Notes under the pieces: generated by a model | The model's input: only the letters and a program-made list of their open reading frames with translations | Databases searched by the model: none | What the model was told of the DNA's origin: nothing | Shown here: one piece after another, positions 54,865 through 63,967 of the stretch | How positions within the stretch are numbered: position 1 is the stretch's first letter | How the letters are laid out: every line of letters begins with the position of its first letter | Assembly (NCBI RefSeq): GCF_015223105.1 | Contig: NZ_JADFTZ010000002.1 | Coordinates: forward strand, 408,215 to 472,214 | Source of the DNA: Flavobacterium proteolyticum | GTDB taxonomy: Bacteria; Bacteroidota; Bacteroidia; Flavobacteriales; Flavobacteriaceae | Direction: 5' to 3' | Length of the DNA: 64,000 bases | Translations under genes and position numbers: made by a program

Positions 54865-55671
54865 TTATTCTCCTACTTGGAAATTCACAACCACAAAACC
54901 AATTTGGGTTTCGGGTGCATTGGCATCAGGTTGCCATTTAAAAGTTTTAGCAGTTTCCAATGCTGGATTTACTAAACAAGGATTAGTATTAGTTGTTCCT
55001 TGAGAACGTTCTGCTTTAATAACATTTCCTTGGCGGTTTACCCAAATTTTAACCACCACTTTTCCAGATTCATTACAATCTTGAACTCTTTTACTATTAC
55101 CTGATAATTTTCTTCCAGCTAATCCCCAACCTGTTCCTTTTCCAGTTCCAATTCCATCACCAGAACCATTACCGTAAAAACTATTAGCATATAAACTTCC
55201 ATTTGGATTACCTTTATCACCACCAGAATCATCATCTCCATGTCCTGATTGTGATGTACCGTCTTGTTTTGGCCCTTTCAAAATACTATTTAATGCACTA
55301 TTACTTGGCTTTACAGGTTTAGTTTCTGTAGGTTTTACCACAGGCTTATTTTCAGAAGGCTTAACAACTGGTTTTTTTACTTCTTTTTTAGGTAGCGTTA
55401 TTGGAGCTTCTTCATCTTGCGTTAACACATCATCTTCTTCTGCCGGAACAGGTTCTGACTGCGCTTGATCGGGCGACATTTGCACGGGTTCTGTTGGTTG
55501 TATTTCACCACTACCCGTATCGCTAGTTCCAAAGTTAACAGCGATTCCATTTTCAGGCGGAGGATCCATATAGGTTAATCCAAAAATAGTAAACAACAGA
55601 AAGAGTATCACAAAAATAACCGAAGTTATTGTGAATGATTTTTTTTCCTCTGGTGTTTCTAAAAATTTCAT
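54865..55671 (-). CDS. tonB: TonB-family energy transducer
   Basis: The 268-residue protein has one N-terminal membrane span (about 16-36), a Pro/Glu/Lys-rich periplasmic spacer (about 60-140), a Gly/Asn/Ser-rich stretch (about 140-190) and a C-terminal TonB-like domain (CNESGKVVVKIWVNRQGNVIKAERS). It would couple the ExbB-ExbD motor to outer-membrane receptors. The motor genes are directly upstream. Because there is no typical YP motif, a TolA-like function cannot be excluded. Confidence 0.87.
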   Translation of the reverse strand: MKFLETPEEKKSFTITSVIFVILFLLFTIFGLTYMDPPPENGIAVNFGTSDTGSGEIQPTEPVQMSPDQAQSEPVPAEEDDVLTQDEEAPITLPKKEVKKPVVKPSENKPVVKPTETKPVKPSNSALNSILKGPKQDGTSQSGHGDDDSGGDKGNPNGSLYANSFYGNGSGDGIGTGKGTGWGLAGRKLSGNSKRVQDCNESGKVVVKIWVNRQGNVIKAERSQGTTNTNPCLVNPALETAKTFKWQPDANAPETQIGFVVVNFQVGE

Positions 55672-55678
55672 GATTTAA

Positions 55679-56074
55679 CTATTTAGGATTAACCGCAATA
55701 ACCATTTTTATTTGATTACGATAGGCAATTTCCATAACCTTAACCACTTTTTCATGTGGAACCGATTTTTCGGCACGCAACACGATAGCCTTATTTTCAG
55801 AATTAGCAAACAAAGCCAATAATTGTTTTTCTAAATCGGCTTCGTTCACTTTGTCTTTATCTATAAAAAAGTTCAAATCCTTATCAATACTAACCGATGT
55901 ACTTTTATTACTATCTGTTTTCCCTTTAGCTTTCGGCAAAACGATATCTAATGCATTTGTAGTTACCATAGTAGAAGTTAGCATGAAAAAGATAAGTAAC
56001 AAGAACACTATGTCGGTCATTGACGACATATTGAATTCTGTTGAAACTTTATTTCTTGTTTTACCTAACTTCAT
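55679..56074 (-). CDS. exbD: ExbD/TolR-family biopolymer transport protein
   Basis: The 131-residue protein has a short cytoplasmic N-terminus, one membrane span with the essential Asp in MTDIVFLLLIFFMLTSTM, and a periplasmic domain. It forms the proton-driven motor with ExbB. Its ATG overlaps the last base of the exbB stop and it is eight bases from tonB, so the three are one transcription unit. Confidence 0.92.
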   Translation of the reverse strand: MKLGKTRNKVSTEFNMSSMTDIVFLLLIFFMLTSTMVTTNALDIVLPKAKGKTDSNKSTSVSIDKDLNFFIDKDKVNEADLEKQLLALFANSENKAIVLRAEKSVPHEKVVKVMEIAYRNQIKMVIAVNPK

Positions 56075-56778
56075 TATACTGGCTCGTTTAATAAATCTAA
56101 GAAATCAACTGCATTGGCTTCCATTTGGTTTACTACTTTATTCGTTTTTACAACTAAATGGTTATAACCAACATAAGCAATAATACCAACAACTAATCCA
56201 ACAACTGTAGTGGTCATAGCTGTGTAAATACCTTCCGCTAAAACACCCACTTCAATTTGTCCACCACCACTTGCCATTTCATGGAAAGCAAGAATCATAC
56301 CAACAACAGTACCAAGGAAACCAACCATTGGTCCAGCTCCTGAAATGGTAGCCAACATACTTGTATTTTTCTCTAATTTATATAACTCTAAGTTACCTGC
56401 ATTTTCAATTGCTGTATTGATGTCTTCTAAAGGTTTTCCAATACGAGATATTCCTTTTTCAATTAATCGCGCCACAGGCGAATTGGTTTGCGCGCATAAC
56501 ATTTTTGCAGCATCTAGCTTACCTGACATAATATTCATTTTGATATTATTCATAAAACTAGCATCGATTTTTGACGCTTTATTAATTGCCATCAAACGTT
56601 CGAAATACAAAAACAACGCAAAGAAAAGTTGAAGAAATAAAACAATCATAATAATTTGACCACCAATACCTCCACTGGTAAGCAAACTCCAGATTGATAA
56701 TGTTTTTTCTGTTACTTGTTCGTCTGCTACTACTTGACTAGCAACCGCTAAACTATCGGCTTGAAGAAATAAACTCAT
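56074..56778 (-). CDS. exbB: MotA/TolQ/ExbB-family proton channel protein
   Basis: The 234-residue protein has three membrane spans and the family core LATISGAGPMVGFLGTVVGM then a third span at TAMTTTVVGLVVGIIAYVGY. It is the proton-channel part of the ExbB-ExbD motor. It begins 48 bases after nhaD ends and leads the exbB-exbD-tonB-folC operon. Confidence 0.93.
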   Translation of the reverse strand: MSLFLQADSLAVASQVVADEQVTEKTLSIWSLLTSGGIGGQIIMIVLFLQLFFALFLYFERLMAINKASKIDASFMNNIKMNIMSGKLDAAKMLCAQTNSPVARLIEKGISRIGKPLEDINTAIENAGNLELYKLEKNTSMLATISGAGPMVGFLGTVVGMILAFHEMASGGGQIEVGVLAEGIYTAMTTTVVGLVVGIIAYVGYNHLVVKTNKVVNQMEANAVDFLDLLNEPV

Positions 56779-56826
56779 ACTGTATACTTAATTTGTAATT
56801 AAAACGTAGATTAAAATTAATTATTG

Positions 56827-58200
56827 TTATCTAATAAAATGTTCAATAAATAAAAAAGTTAATGCTCCTGCCATAAAACCAGCAAAAGCTAACCATGTTA
56901 TTTTTTTTAAATACCAAATGAAATCGATTTTTTCCATACCCATTGCAGCAACACCAGCTGCAGAACCAATAATTAACATACTTCCTCCAGTTCCTGCAGA
57001 ATATGCAATAAAATGCCAGATAGAATGATCCATCTCATAAGTATACATTCCCATAGAAGCCGCTACTAAAGGCACATTATCGATAACAGCAGATAAAACC
57101 CCTAAAAGTATAACTACTATATCCATGCTTGGAATTGCATTTGAAATACTCTCAGCAGCATAACGTAAAGTACCCACTTCTTGTCCGTTAATTGATCCAA
57201 AAACCAAGCTCTCAAGAGCAGCTACCGCCATTAAAATTCCTAAGAAAAATAAAATACTTGAAATTTCAATACGTGACAAGGCTTTATTAGCAGAATATAA
57301 ATGCTTTCTCGATTTATCAAAATTATCTTCTGGATGAATGTACTCAGAAACCATCCAAACAACTGCTAAACTAAGCATCATTCCCACATAAGGAGGCAAG
57401 TGAGTTAACGTTTTAAAAACTGGAACAAAAACAATTGCACCTAATCCTAACCAAAGCATGGTTTTACTACTTAGCAAACGTTCGCGGTCTTCATGGTTTT
57501 TTTCATCAACTACAATTTCTCCTTTAAAAATTTTCATTCTTGAAGCTAATGCATAAGGAACTACAAAACAAACAATTGCAGGAATAATAATATATTCTGA
57601 TAAACCACCTGCGGAAACTTTTTTAGCAATCCACAACATAGTTGTTGTAACATCTCCAATTGGAGACCAAGCTCCTCCTGCATTTGTAGCAATAACAATT
57701 AACGAGGCATACCATATACGTTCTTCCCTATTTTGAATTAATTTTCTCAATAATGAAATCAACACAATGGTTGCTGTAAGATTATCAATAACAGCAGACA
57801 ATATAAAACCTACTATACCTGTAATCCACAAAAGTCTTATTTTACTTTTAGTTTTAACCATATCTTTCAATACGTCAAAACCTCTGTGTAAATCGATTAA
57901 CTCAACAATGGTCATAGCTCCAATTAAGAAAATCAAAATTTCGGCTACTTTACCAACATGATGCAAAAGTAAACCTTCAAAACCATATTCTTGCTGATGA
58001 ACATCTCTAGAATTAATATTAAAAATAGCCCCGTGTCCATCAACTACAGAAAACCACCCTTTGTGAAATCCTACAGCTAATAAAGCCCACATTAAGGAAG
58101 CCATTAATAATGCTGGAACAGTTTTATCTAATTTTAAAGGATGTTCCAGGGTTATTGACAAATATCCAATAATGAATAGAAGTATTAATATTGCTTCCAT
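56827..58200 (-). CDS. nhaD: NhaD-type sodium/proton antiporter
   Basis: The 457-residue membrane protein has about 11-13 spans and the NhaD segments SAVIDNLTATIVLISLL and GAWSPIGDVTTTMLW, plus a second SAVIDNVPLVAASMGMY. It exchanges sodium or lithium for protons across the inner membrane, supporting pH and salt tolerance. It follows the glutamate-type dehydrogenase gene by 11 bases and is probably co-transcribed with it. Confidence 0.93.
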   Translation of the reverse strand: MEAILILLFIIGYLSITLEHPLKLDKTVPALLMASLMWALLAVGFHKGWFSVVDGHGAIFNINSRDVHQQEYGFEGLLLHHVGKVAEILIFLIGAMTIVELIDLHRGFDVLKDMVKTKSKIRLLWITGIVGFILSAVIDNLTATIVLISLLRKLIQNREERIWYASLIVIATNAGGAWSPIGDVTTTMLWIAKKVSAGGLSEYIIIPAIVCFVVPYALASRMKIFKGEIVVDEKNHEDRERLLSSKTMLWLGLGAIVFVPVFKTLTHLPPYVGMMLSLAVVWMVSEYIHPEDNFDKSRKHLYSANKALSRIEISSILFFLGILMAVAALESLVFGSINGQEVGTLRYAAESISNAIPSMDIVVILLGVLSAVIDNVPLVAASMGMYTYEMDHSIWHFIAYSAGTGGSMLIIGSAAGVAAMGMEKIDFIWYLKKITWLAFAGFMAGALTFLFIEHFIR

Positions 58201-58211
58201 GATTTAAAAAT

Positions 58212-59438
58212 TTAAACTAGTTGTTTCAAAGCAATTTCAAAAGCAGTTGCGCTGATATTCTTTTTATCAGCATTTAAAGCATGTGCTTTTTGAATTGCAT
58301 TTTTTATTGTATTTGAAGTATCAGAGAAAATAGCTTCATCTGTCATTTGTACTTTTTTCTCCATGAAATAAGCAAAAACTCTAGCCATTCCACAATTTGC
58401 GATGAAGTCAGGAATTAAACTTACTTTTTTATCGGTTTCTTCCATAATTGGACCAAAGAAAATTTCTTTATCCGCAAACGGAACATTCGCACCACTTGAA
58501 ATCACTTCTAAACCAGAAGCAATCATGCTATCAACTTGTTCCTTAGTAACCAATCTTGAAGCCGCACATGGAGCAAATACTTGAGCACCCATTGACCAAA
58601 TCTTCTCGTTGATTTCAGCAAACGGAATCATGTTATCAGCTACTAATTTATTTCCGTCTTTGTTTAAGAATAATGTTGTAATTTCTTCAAATGAGAATCC
58701 GTTTTCGTTGATAACACCACCATCTCTATCAATAATACCAACAACTTTTGCTCCCATTTGCGCTAAATAAAAAGCCGCTGCTGAACCTACATTTCCAAAA
58801 CCTTGAACGATTGCTTTCTTCCCTTTAACATCACCACCATAAATAGTATAATAATGACGAACTGCTTCTGCCACTCCGTAACCGGTAATCATATCGGCAA
58901 CCGTATATTTTCTATTAACATCTGGAGAGAAATTTGGATTTTCAATCACTTTTATAACTCCTTGACGTAATTGTCCAATTCTATTGATTTTATCGGCTTC
59001 TGTTGGCTTAAAGTGACCATTAAAAACACCTTCTTGTGGATGCCAAACACCACAATCTTCAGTCATTGGAATAACTTCATGAATTTCATCTACATTTAAA
59101 TCACCACCAGTTCCGTAATAATTTTTTAATAATGGAGAAACCGCTTTATACCATCTTTCTAAAACACCTTTTTTTCTTGGATCGTTTGGATCAAAATTGA
59201 TCCCTGATTTAGCACCACCAATCGCTGGTCCCGAAACTGAAAACTTAACTTCCATAGTTTTCGCCAATGAAAGTACTTCATTCATATCTAATCCCTTACG
59301 CATACGAGTTCCGCCACCTGCAGCACCGCCTCTTAACGAGTTGATCACTGTCCATCCTTCTGCATCTGTTTCAGGGTCTTTCCAATTAAATACTATTTCT
59401 GGTTCTTTGTTTTCAAATTTCTTTAATAAATCTTTCAT
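58212..59438 (-). CDS. Glu/Leu/Phe/Val family dehydrogenase
   Basis: The 408-residue protein has the family dinucleotide motif GFGNVGSAAAFYLAQMG, the substrate segment GGAKSGINFDPNDP with the catalytic Lys, and the region GTGGDLNVDE. It reversibly deaminates an amino acid with NAD(P). The length is shorter than classical glutamate dehydrogenase, and the substrate could be glutamate or a branched amino acid. It starts the dehydrogenase-nhaD unit. Confidence 0.9.
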   Translation of the reverse strand: MKDLLKKFENKEPEIVFNWKDPETDAEGWTVINSLRGGAAGGGTRMRKGLDMNEVLSLAKTMEVKFSVSGPAIGGAKSGINFDPNDPRKKGVLERWYKAVSPLLKNYYGTGGDLNVDEIHEVIPMTEDCGVWHPQEGVFNGHFKPTEADKINRIGQLRQGVIKVIENPNFSPDVNRKYTVADMITGYGVAEAVRHYYTIYGGDVKGKKAIVQGFGNVGSAAAFYLAQMGAKVVGIIDRDGGVINENGFSFEEITTLFLNKDGNKLVADNMIPFAEINEKIWSMGAQVFAPCAASRLVTKEQVDSMIASGLEVISSGANVPFADKEIFFGPIMEETDKKVSLIPDFIANCGMARVFAYFMEKKVQMTDEAIFSDTSNTIKNAIQKAHALNADKKNISATAFEIALKQLV

Positions 59439-59465
59439 TGTGTTGGTTAAATTTTATTCGTTTTA

Positions 59466-59473
59466 CAAATATA
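59466..59473 (-). promoter_or_regulatory. Probable -7 element of the dehydrogenase-nhaD unit
   Basis: TATATTTG on the minus strand fits TAnnTTTG, 27 bases before the ATG at 59438. No TTG at the usual distance. Confidence 0.4.
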
Positions 59474-59528
59474 CATAATCTGTTTAAGGACTAAAGCCTA
59501 AACGCTATTTTTTAGTTTTTTATAACAT

Positions 59529-60590
59529 TTACATAAAGACTACTCCAGAGGAATGGTTTTTACTAGCACCTGTCACTGAAGACAATACATTAATTTCATT
59601 TAGTAATCGCAATACGCCTAAAAATCCAAAAATTAATGCTTCTTTAAACTGAATCGTTTTATCATCTGGAATTACCACTTCTGTTGTAGGTAAAAAATTA
59701 TGCAATCTTTCAATCAAAAATCGATTATAAGCACCTCCTCCTGTGACAAATAATTTTGCATTTGGTTTTGAACATATTTTCGAAATTTGAACAGCAATAT
59801 GTTCAACAAAAGTTCTAAGCTTATCTTTTACATCAATTGAATACGAGTTAATCAAAGGAAAAATTTCAGCATTTACGAATTCCATGCCGAGTGATTTTGG
59901 ATAAGGTGCTTTATAAAAATCCAAACCATTCAATTGCTTCAATAAATCTTGATTGATATTTCCTGATCTCGCCAAATTTCCAGCATCATCATATGGAAAA
60001 CCCAATTCATTCGCATAAAAATTCAAAACGGTATTTACGGGCGAAATATCAAAAGCAATACGATTACCATTTTCATTAAAGGAAACATTCGAAAATCCGC
60101 CTAAATTCAAACAATAATCATATTGAGAAAAAAGCAATTCATCTCCAATTGGAACCAATGGAGCGCCTTGACCTCCCAATTGTACATCTTGAACCCTAAA
60201 ATCGCAAACAATTGTTTGATTAACTAAATCACGAATCATGGGAAGATTTCCAATTTGAAGTGTAAATCCGTTCTGAGGTTGGTGCAATATTGTGTGCCCA
60301 TGACTACAAACTGCGTCAATTTCGGTAAGATTATGCTTGGAAATAAAATCGGAAATTATAGAAGCTAAAAGTTTTGTGTAGGCAACATTTAATTCTTCTA
60401 ATTCTGATGAACTAAAATGAATCGCGTTTTTCAATTTGTTAAGCCATTCTTCCGAGTACGAAAAAGTTTCGGATTGAAAAATTTCAAACGTCCAATTCTC
60501 TGAATGATTGAATTTTATATAAGCCAAATCGACTCCATCTAACGATGTGCCCGACATAACTCCGATAACGTTGTAGTTTTCTTTAAACAT
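59529..60590 (-). CDS. anmK: Anhydro-N-acetylmuramic acid kinase
   Basis: The 353-residue ASKHA-fold kinase has the start motif GVMSGTSLDGVDLAYIKF, the GGQGAPLVPIGDELLF segment, and TGGGAYNRFLIERL near the C-terminus. It phosphorylates and opens anhydro-MurNAc in cell-wall recycling. It stands alone between the dehydrogenase and the divergent acyl-CoA dehydrogenase. Confidence 0.94.
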   Translation of the reverse strand: MFKENYNVIGVMSGTSLDGVDLAYIKFNHSENWTFEIFQSETFSYSEEWLNKLKNAIHFSSSELEELNVAYTKLLASIISDFISKHNLTEIDAVCSHGHTILHQPQNGFTLQIGNLPMIRDLVNQTIVCDFRVQDVQLGGQGAPLVPIGDELLFSQYDYCLNLGGFSNVSFNENGNRIAFDISPVNTVLNFYANELGFPYDDAGNLARSGNINQDLLKQLNGLDFYKAPYPKSLGMEFVNAEIFPLINSYSIDVKDKLRTFVEHIAVQISKICSKPNAKLFVTGGGAYNRFLIERLHNFLPTTEVVIPDDKTIQFKEALIFGFLGVLRLLNEINVLSSVTGASKNHSSGVVFM

Positions 60591-60610
60591 GGGTTAAAAT
60601 TACAAATTGT

Positions 60611-60643
60611 TATTGAAAATTTGGTAATTAATCTTTACATTTG
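60611..60643 (+). promoter_or_regulatory. Promoter of the acyl-CoA dehydrogenase gene
   Basis: TTG (60611-60613), 22 bases, then TACATTTG (60636-60643) matches both boxes of the consensus, 43 bases before the ATG at 60687. Confidence 0.6.
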
Positions 60644-60686
60644 GTTCCTGAAATTACAAAATAATCAAACATTACATCTAAATAAT

Positions 60687-61826
60687 ATGGATTTTAAATT
60701 AACCGAAGAGCATTTGATGATTCAGCAAGCTGCTAGAGATTTTGCTCAAACAGAATTATTACCTGGAGTTATTGAAAGAGATGAACATTCAAAATTCCCA
60801 ACAGAACAAGTGAAAATGATGGGAGAACTTGGGTTCTTAGGAATGATGGTTGATCCAAAATACGGAGGAGCTGGATTAGACAGTTTGTCTTATGTTTTAG
60901 CTATGGAAGAAATTGCAAAAGTGGATGCTTCTGCAGCGGTAATCATGTCGGTAAACAACTCACTAGTTTGTGCTGGTTTAGAAAAATACGGTTCAGAAGA
61001 GCAAAAAGTAAAATATTTAACTCCACTTGCTAAAGGAGAAAAAATTGGAGCTTTCTGTTTATCAGAGCCAGAAGCAGGTTCAGATGCAACTTCGCAAAGA
61101 ACTACTGCTATTGACATGGGCGACCATTATTTAGTAAACGGGACAAAAAACTGGATTACAAATGGTGGAACAGCTTCTACTTATCTAGTAATTGCACAAA
61201 CTGACGCTTCAAAAGGACACAAAGGAATTAACGTTCTTATTGTAGAAAAAGGAATGCCAGGTTTTGAAGTAGGTCCAAAAGAAAAGAAAATGGGAATCCG
61301 TGGTTCTGACACACATACCTTATTATTTAATGATGTAAAAGTTCCTAAAGAAAACAGAATTGGTGCAGACGGATTTGGTTTTGCTTTCGCGATGTCAACA
61401 TTAAACGGAGGAAGAATTGGAATTGCATCTCAAGCTTTAGGTATTGCGCAAGGAGCTTATGAATTAGCATTAAAATATTCACAAGAGCGTGTAGCTTTTG
61501 GAAAACCAATTTTTAATCATCAAGCAATTGCATTCAAATTAGCCGATATGCATGTAAAAATTACATGTGCTAGATTGTTAATTCACAAAGCAGCAACTGA
61601 AAAAGATAATGGTGAAGATATAGCACATTCTGGTGCTATGGCTAAGTTATATGCTTCTGAAATTGCTTTAGAAGTAGCAAATGAAGCTGTTCAAATTCAC
61701 GGTGGAAATGGTTACGTAAGTGAATACCACGTAGAAAGAATGATGCGTGATTCTAAAATCACACAGATTTACGAAGGAACTTCAGAAATTCAAAGAATTG
61801 TAATTTCTAGAGGTTTAGTGAAATAA
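60687..61826 (+). CDS. Acyl-CoA dehydrogenase
   Basis: I start at the ATG at 60687 (MDFKLTEEHLMIQQAARDFA), the normal family start, since the earlier in-frame ATG lies in the promoter. The 379-residue flavoprotein has CLSEPEAGSDA, NGTKNWITNGG, the region RVAFGKPIFNHQAIAF, and the IYEGTSEIQR segment with the catalytic Glu. It oxidises acyl-CoA in fatty-acid or branched-chain degradation, passing electrons to ETF. Short-chain specificity (butyryl-CoA type) is plausible but not proven. Monocistronic, followed by a strong terminator. Confidence 0.94.
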   Translation: MDFKLTEEHLMIQQAARDFAQTELLPGVIERDEHSKFPTEQVKMMGELGFLGMMVDPKYGGAGLDSLSYVLAMEEIAKVDASAAVIMSVNNSLVCAGLEKYGSEEQKVKYLTPLAKGEKIGAFCLSEPEAGSDATSQRTTAIDMGDHYLVNGTKNWITNGGTASTYLVIAQTDASKGHKGINVLIVEKGMPGFEVGPKEKKMGIRGSDTHTLLFNDVKVPKENRIGADGFGFAFAMSTLNGGRIGIASQALGIAQGAYELALKYSQERVAFGKPIFNHQAIAFKLADMHVKITCARLLIHKAATEKDNGEDIAHSGAMAKLYASEIALEVANEAVQIHGGNGYVSEYHVERMMRDSKITQIYEGTSEIQRIVISRGLVK

Positions 61827-61846
61827 TTAAAACCTTAAATAAATAG

Positions 61847-61877
61847 AAATCCGACTTCACAAGAGTCGGATTTTTTT
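61847..61877 (+). terminator. Terminator after acyl-CoA dehydrogenase
   Basis: The arms AAATCCGACT and AGTCGGATTT with a 7-base loop are followed by T7. Confidence 0.9.
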
Positions 61878-61994
61878 ATATCTGAAATTGATTATACCCA
61901 TGATCATTCCGTTCTATTTAAAATAAAATAAGTAAATCATAACAACAATGATAGTTTTACAATTGATATTTTTATTATTTTCGTATTGAAATGA

Positions 61995-62882
61995 TGTTTA
62001 TTTTACAAGTATAAATACAACGGTAAAGAATACCAAGACGAGCTAGGGCTTAACATGTACGATTACGGAGCAAGAAATTACGACCCAGCTTTAGGTAGAT
62101 GGATGAATATTGACCCATTAGCGGAAAAATATTTTTCTTTATCTTCTTATGTTTATGTAGCAAATATGCCAACTATTGCTATTGACCCAGATGGTAGGGA
62201 TATTGTTATAATAGGTAGTCCAGAATACAGACAAAAAGTCTTAAATGAATTAAAGAATTTATCAAAAACAAATTCAGGTGCAACACAAGTATATAAAGCT
62301 ATAAATTCTAAAAACACATTATATATTTATGACCCATCAGATGATTCAAGGGCTAATAACATAAATTCATTTAATAAAGATAAAGGATATGAAGCCTTAG
62401 CGTTTAATTTTGATAAAGCAAATGAATCTCATACCGAGAATGGTGAAGAAGTAGAAAATACTGCATCGACTACTTTGATTCATGAATTAGGTCATTTTAA
62501 TTCTGATGAAGGAGAAGATGGTTATTTGAATGACGATGAAGGCAATTCAACTAGATATTTAGGTGAAGAAGTTCCTGCTACAGAAATTGAAAATGAATAC
62601 AGAAAAGAAGTAGGAATGAAACCTAGAACACATTATGGTACTAGTAAAGATAATTCTGTAAAAACTTTCGGGAAGAAATTGGCAGGTCAAGATTCGAGAG
62701 GTAACTATAACACGTCAAATAAAAAAGATTACGCCAAGAGTAAAACAACTGTTGGAAAGTTTTCATTTAAAAGAGTAACAGAGAAGAAATCATCTAATAT
62801 TTACGGACAAGGCGGAAGATTTATTAGAGTTAAAGGTAGTGATGGAAAACAAATAAGATTAAAAGATGCAAAAAAGGGATAA
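61995..62882 (+). CDS. Orphan RHS core fragment with HELGH metallopeptidase-like tip
   Basis: From 61995 the frame encodes the end of an RHS-repeat-associated core (YKYNGKEYQDELGLN, then MYDYGARNYDPALGRWMNIDPLAEKY). An in-frame TGA at 61992 cuts it off, so there is no parent RHS shell; the first ATG is at 62055 (275 residues from there). After the core, PDGRD marks the usual toxin boundary. The variable tip has a zinc-binding HELGH (His143, Glu144, His147 counted from 62055) and a Lys-rich C-terminus. It is an orphan RHS toxin module, a remnant or a recombination cassette, without an export signal. It overlaps the next gene by 17 bases. Confidence 0.75.
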   Translation, partial: CLFYKYKYNGKEYQDELGLNMYDYGARNYDPALGRWMNIDPLAEKYFSLSSYVYVANMPTIAIDPDGRDIVIIGSPEYRQKVLNELKNLSKTNSGATQVYKAINSKNTLYIYDPSDDSRANNINSFNKDKGYEALAFNFDKANESHTENGEEVENTASTTLIHELGHFNSDEGEDGYLNDDEGNSTRYLGEEVPATEIENEYRKEVGMKPRTHYGTSKDNSVKTFGKKLAGQDSRGNYNTSNKKDYAKSKTTVGKFSFKRVTEKKSSNIYGQGGRFIRVKGSDGKQIRLKDAKKG

Positions 62883-63432
62883 ATTTTTACTGATTCTATT
62901 TTTTTCAATTTTTACGAATTGTTCAGATAGTAAAATTTCAATATTAGATTGGAATGCCTCTATATATAGCCATTTAAATAAAAATAATGTTTTTTTAATT
63001 GAGAATTTAAAAGTTAAAAAAGAAATTGATTTTATCTTAAATAGTAGAGTTGCATTCTTTGAGGAATTTAACAAAATAATTTCAGATTATAAAAAGGATG
63101 ATATTATTGTTTATGAAAATTATGATTGTGGGTTTAATAAAAATGATGATTTTGAGACTGACATTCCATTTTCAAAGAATAAATTTTATTTTGAAATAAC
63201 AATTGCAATAAAAGGCGAAAATAAATTTTATTATTACGCCAAATCTTATTCAGAGATTAAAAATTTAGAATTTGAAAAAGTTAAATATGAAAGCCATGAT
63301 GAATATCTAAATGCAATCAATCCAAAGGAAAATAAAGCTCTAATGAAAGATAATTATTTGTTAAATAATTTATCAATAATATCTTTTATTAATGATTCAA
63401 CGATTGATAAAGTTTTTTTTAGTATTAATTAA
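62866..63432 (+). CDS. Putative immunity lipoprotein for the RHS tip
   Basis: The 188-residue protein has a lipoprotein-like N-terminus (FLLILFFSIFTNCSDSK) and a Lys/Glu/Asn-rich mature part of mixed helix and strand with no recognised domain. Its start lies inside the last codons of the RHS tip, the typical layout of a toxin-immunity pair. Base composition is more A/T-rich than the neighbours, in line with transfer. Function is inferred from position only; a periplasmic-side anchored immunity protein fits a toxin that acts in the periplasm. Confidence 0.6.
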   Translation: MQKRDKFLLILFFSIFTNCSDSKISILDWNASIYSHLNKNNVFLIENLKVKKEIDFILNSRVAFFEEFNKIISDYKKDDIIVYENYDCGFNKNDDFETDIPFSKNKFYFEITIAIKGENKFYYYAKSYSEIKNLEFEKVKYESHDEYLNAINPKENKALMKDNYLLNNLSIISFINDSTIDKVFFSIN

Positions 63433-63520
63433 TCTTTTATAAATCATTTAGATTTAGAACTACAACCATTCAGAATTCCTAAATTAAAATAGGATTAGTT
63501 AACTAGTTCGCAAACAAATT

Positions 63521-63559
63521 AAACGGCATTGATGTATGATTCAGAAATGCCGTTTTTTT
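63521..63559 (+). terminator. Terminator after the RHS/immunity pair
   Basis: The arms AAACGGCATT and AATGCCGTTT with a 15-base loop run into T7. Confidence 0.8.
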
Positions 63560-63571
63560 AATAGTAAAAAC

Positions 63572-63605
63572 AAGAAATCCTAACCGTTACAAGTTAGGAT
63601 TTCTT
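63572..63605. terminator. Perfect 13-bp hairpin near the rRNA operon end
   Basis: The arms AAGAAATCCTAAC and GTTAGGATTTCTT enclose an 8-base loop. T-rich sequence follows on the plus strand. It may be a second terminator for the immunity gene or a barrier between opposing transcripts. Confidence 0.55.
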
Positions 63606-63610
63606 ATTTT

Positions 63611-63625
63611 CGTCCCATCGGGACG
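63611..63625. repeat. Small GC-rich palindrome CGTCCC-ATC-GGGACG
   Basis: A 6-bp perfect inverted repeat around ATC, set between two terminator-like hairpins. It is out of line with the surrounding composition. Whether it is a dispersed genomic repeat cannot be decided from one copy. Confidence 0.5.
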
Positions 63626-63636
63626 TTATATTGGTA

Positions 63637-63670
63637 ACAAAAAACCCCTCATCGATAGATGAAGGGTTTT
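63637..63670 (-). terminator. Terminator of the rRNA operon
   Basis: The arms AAAACCCCTCATC and GATGAAGGGTTTT pair with one mismatch around a 4-base loop. On the minus strand a T-run follows, just after the 5S gene. Confidence 0.85.
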
Positions 63671-63677
63671 CAAAAGA

Positions 63678-63786
<109 letters not shown>

Positions 63787-63943
63787 GTTTTAAGTGATTA
63801 GCTTTTAGTGATAAGTAATTAGCTTTTGACTAATAACTTTTTACTTGTTACTATTCACTGCAACTTCGTTGCAAATATCTTAACATACTGAGATAAATCG
63901 TTTAAAAAGTTACCTGAGGTTACTCGAAGGTAAGAAAGTTTCG

Positions 63944-63963
63944 CTCCCCGCCTTAGCGGGGAG
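63944..63963. other. GC-rich hairpin in the 23S-5S spacer
   Basis: CTCCCCGC and GCGGGGAG pair perfectly around CTTA. It is immediately after the 23S 3' end and is probably part of an rRNA processing signal. The rest of the spacer (63787-63943) is A/T-rich with degenerate AGTGATAAGT-like repeats. Confidence 0.55.
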
Positions 63964-63967
63964 GCTT

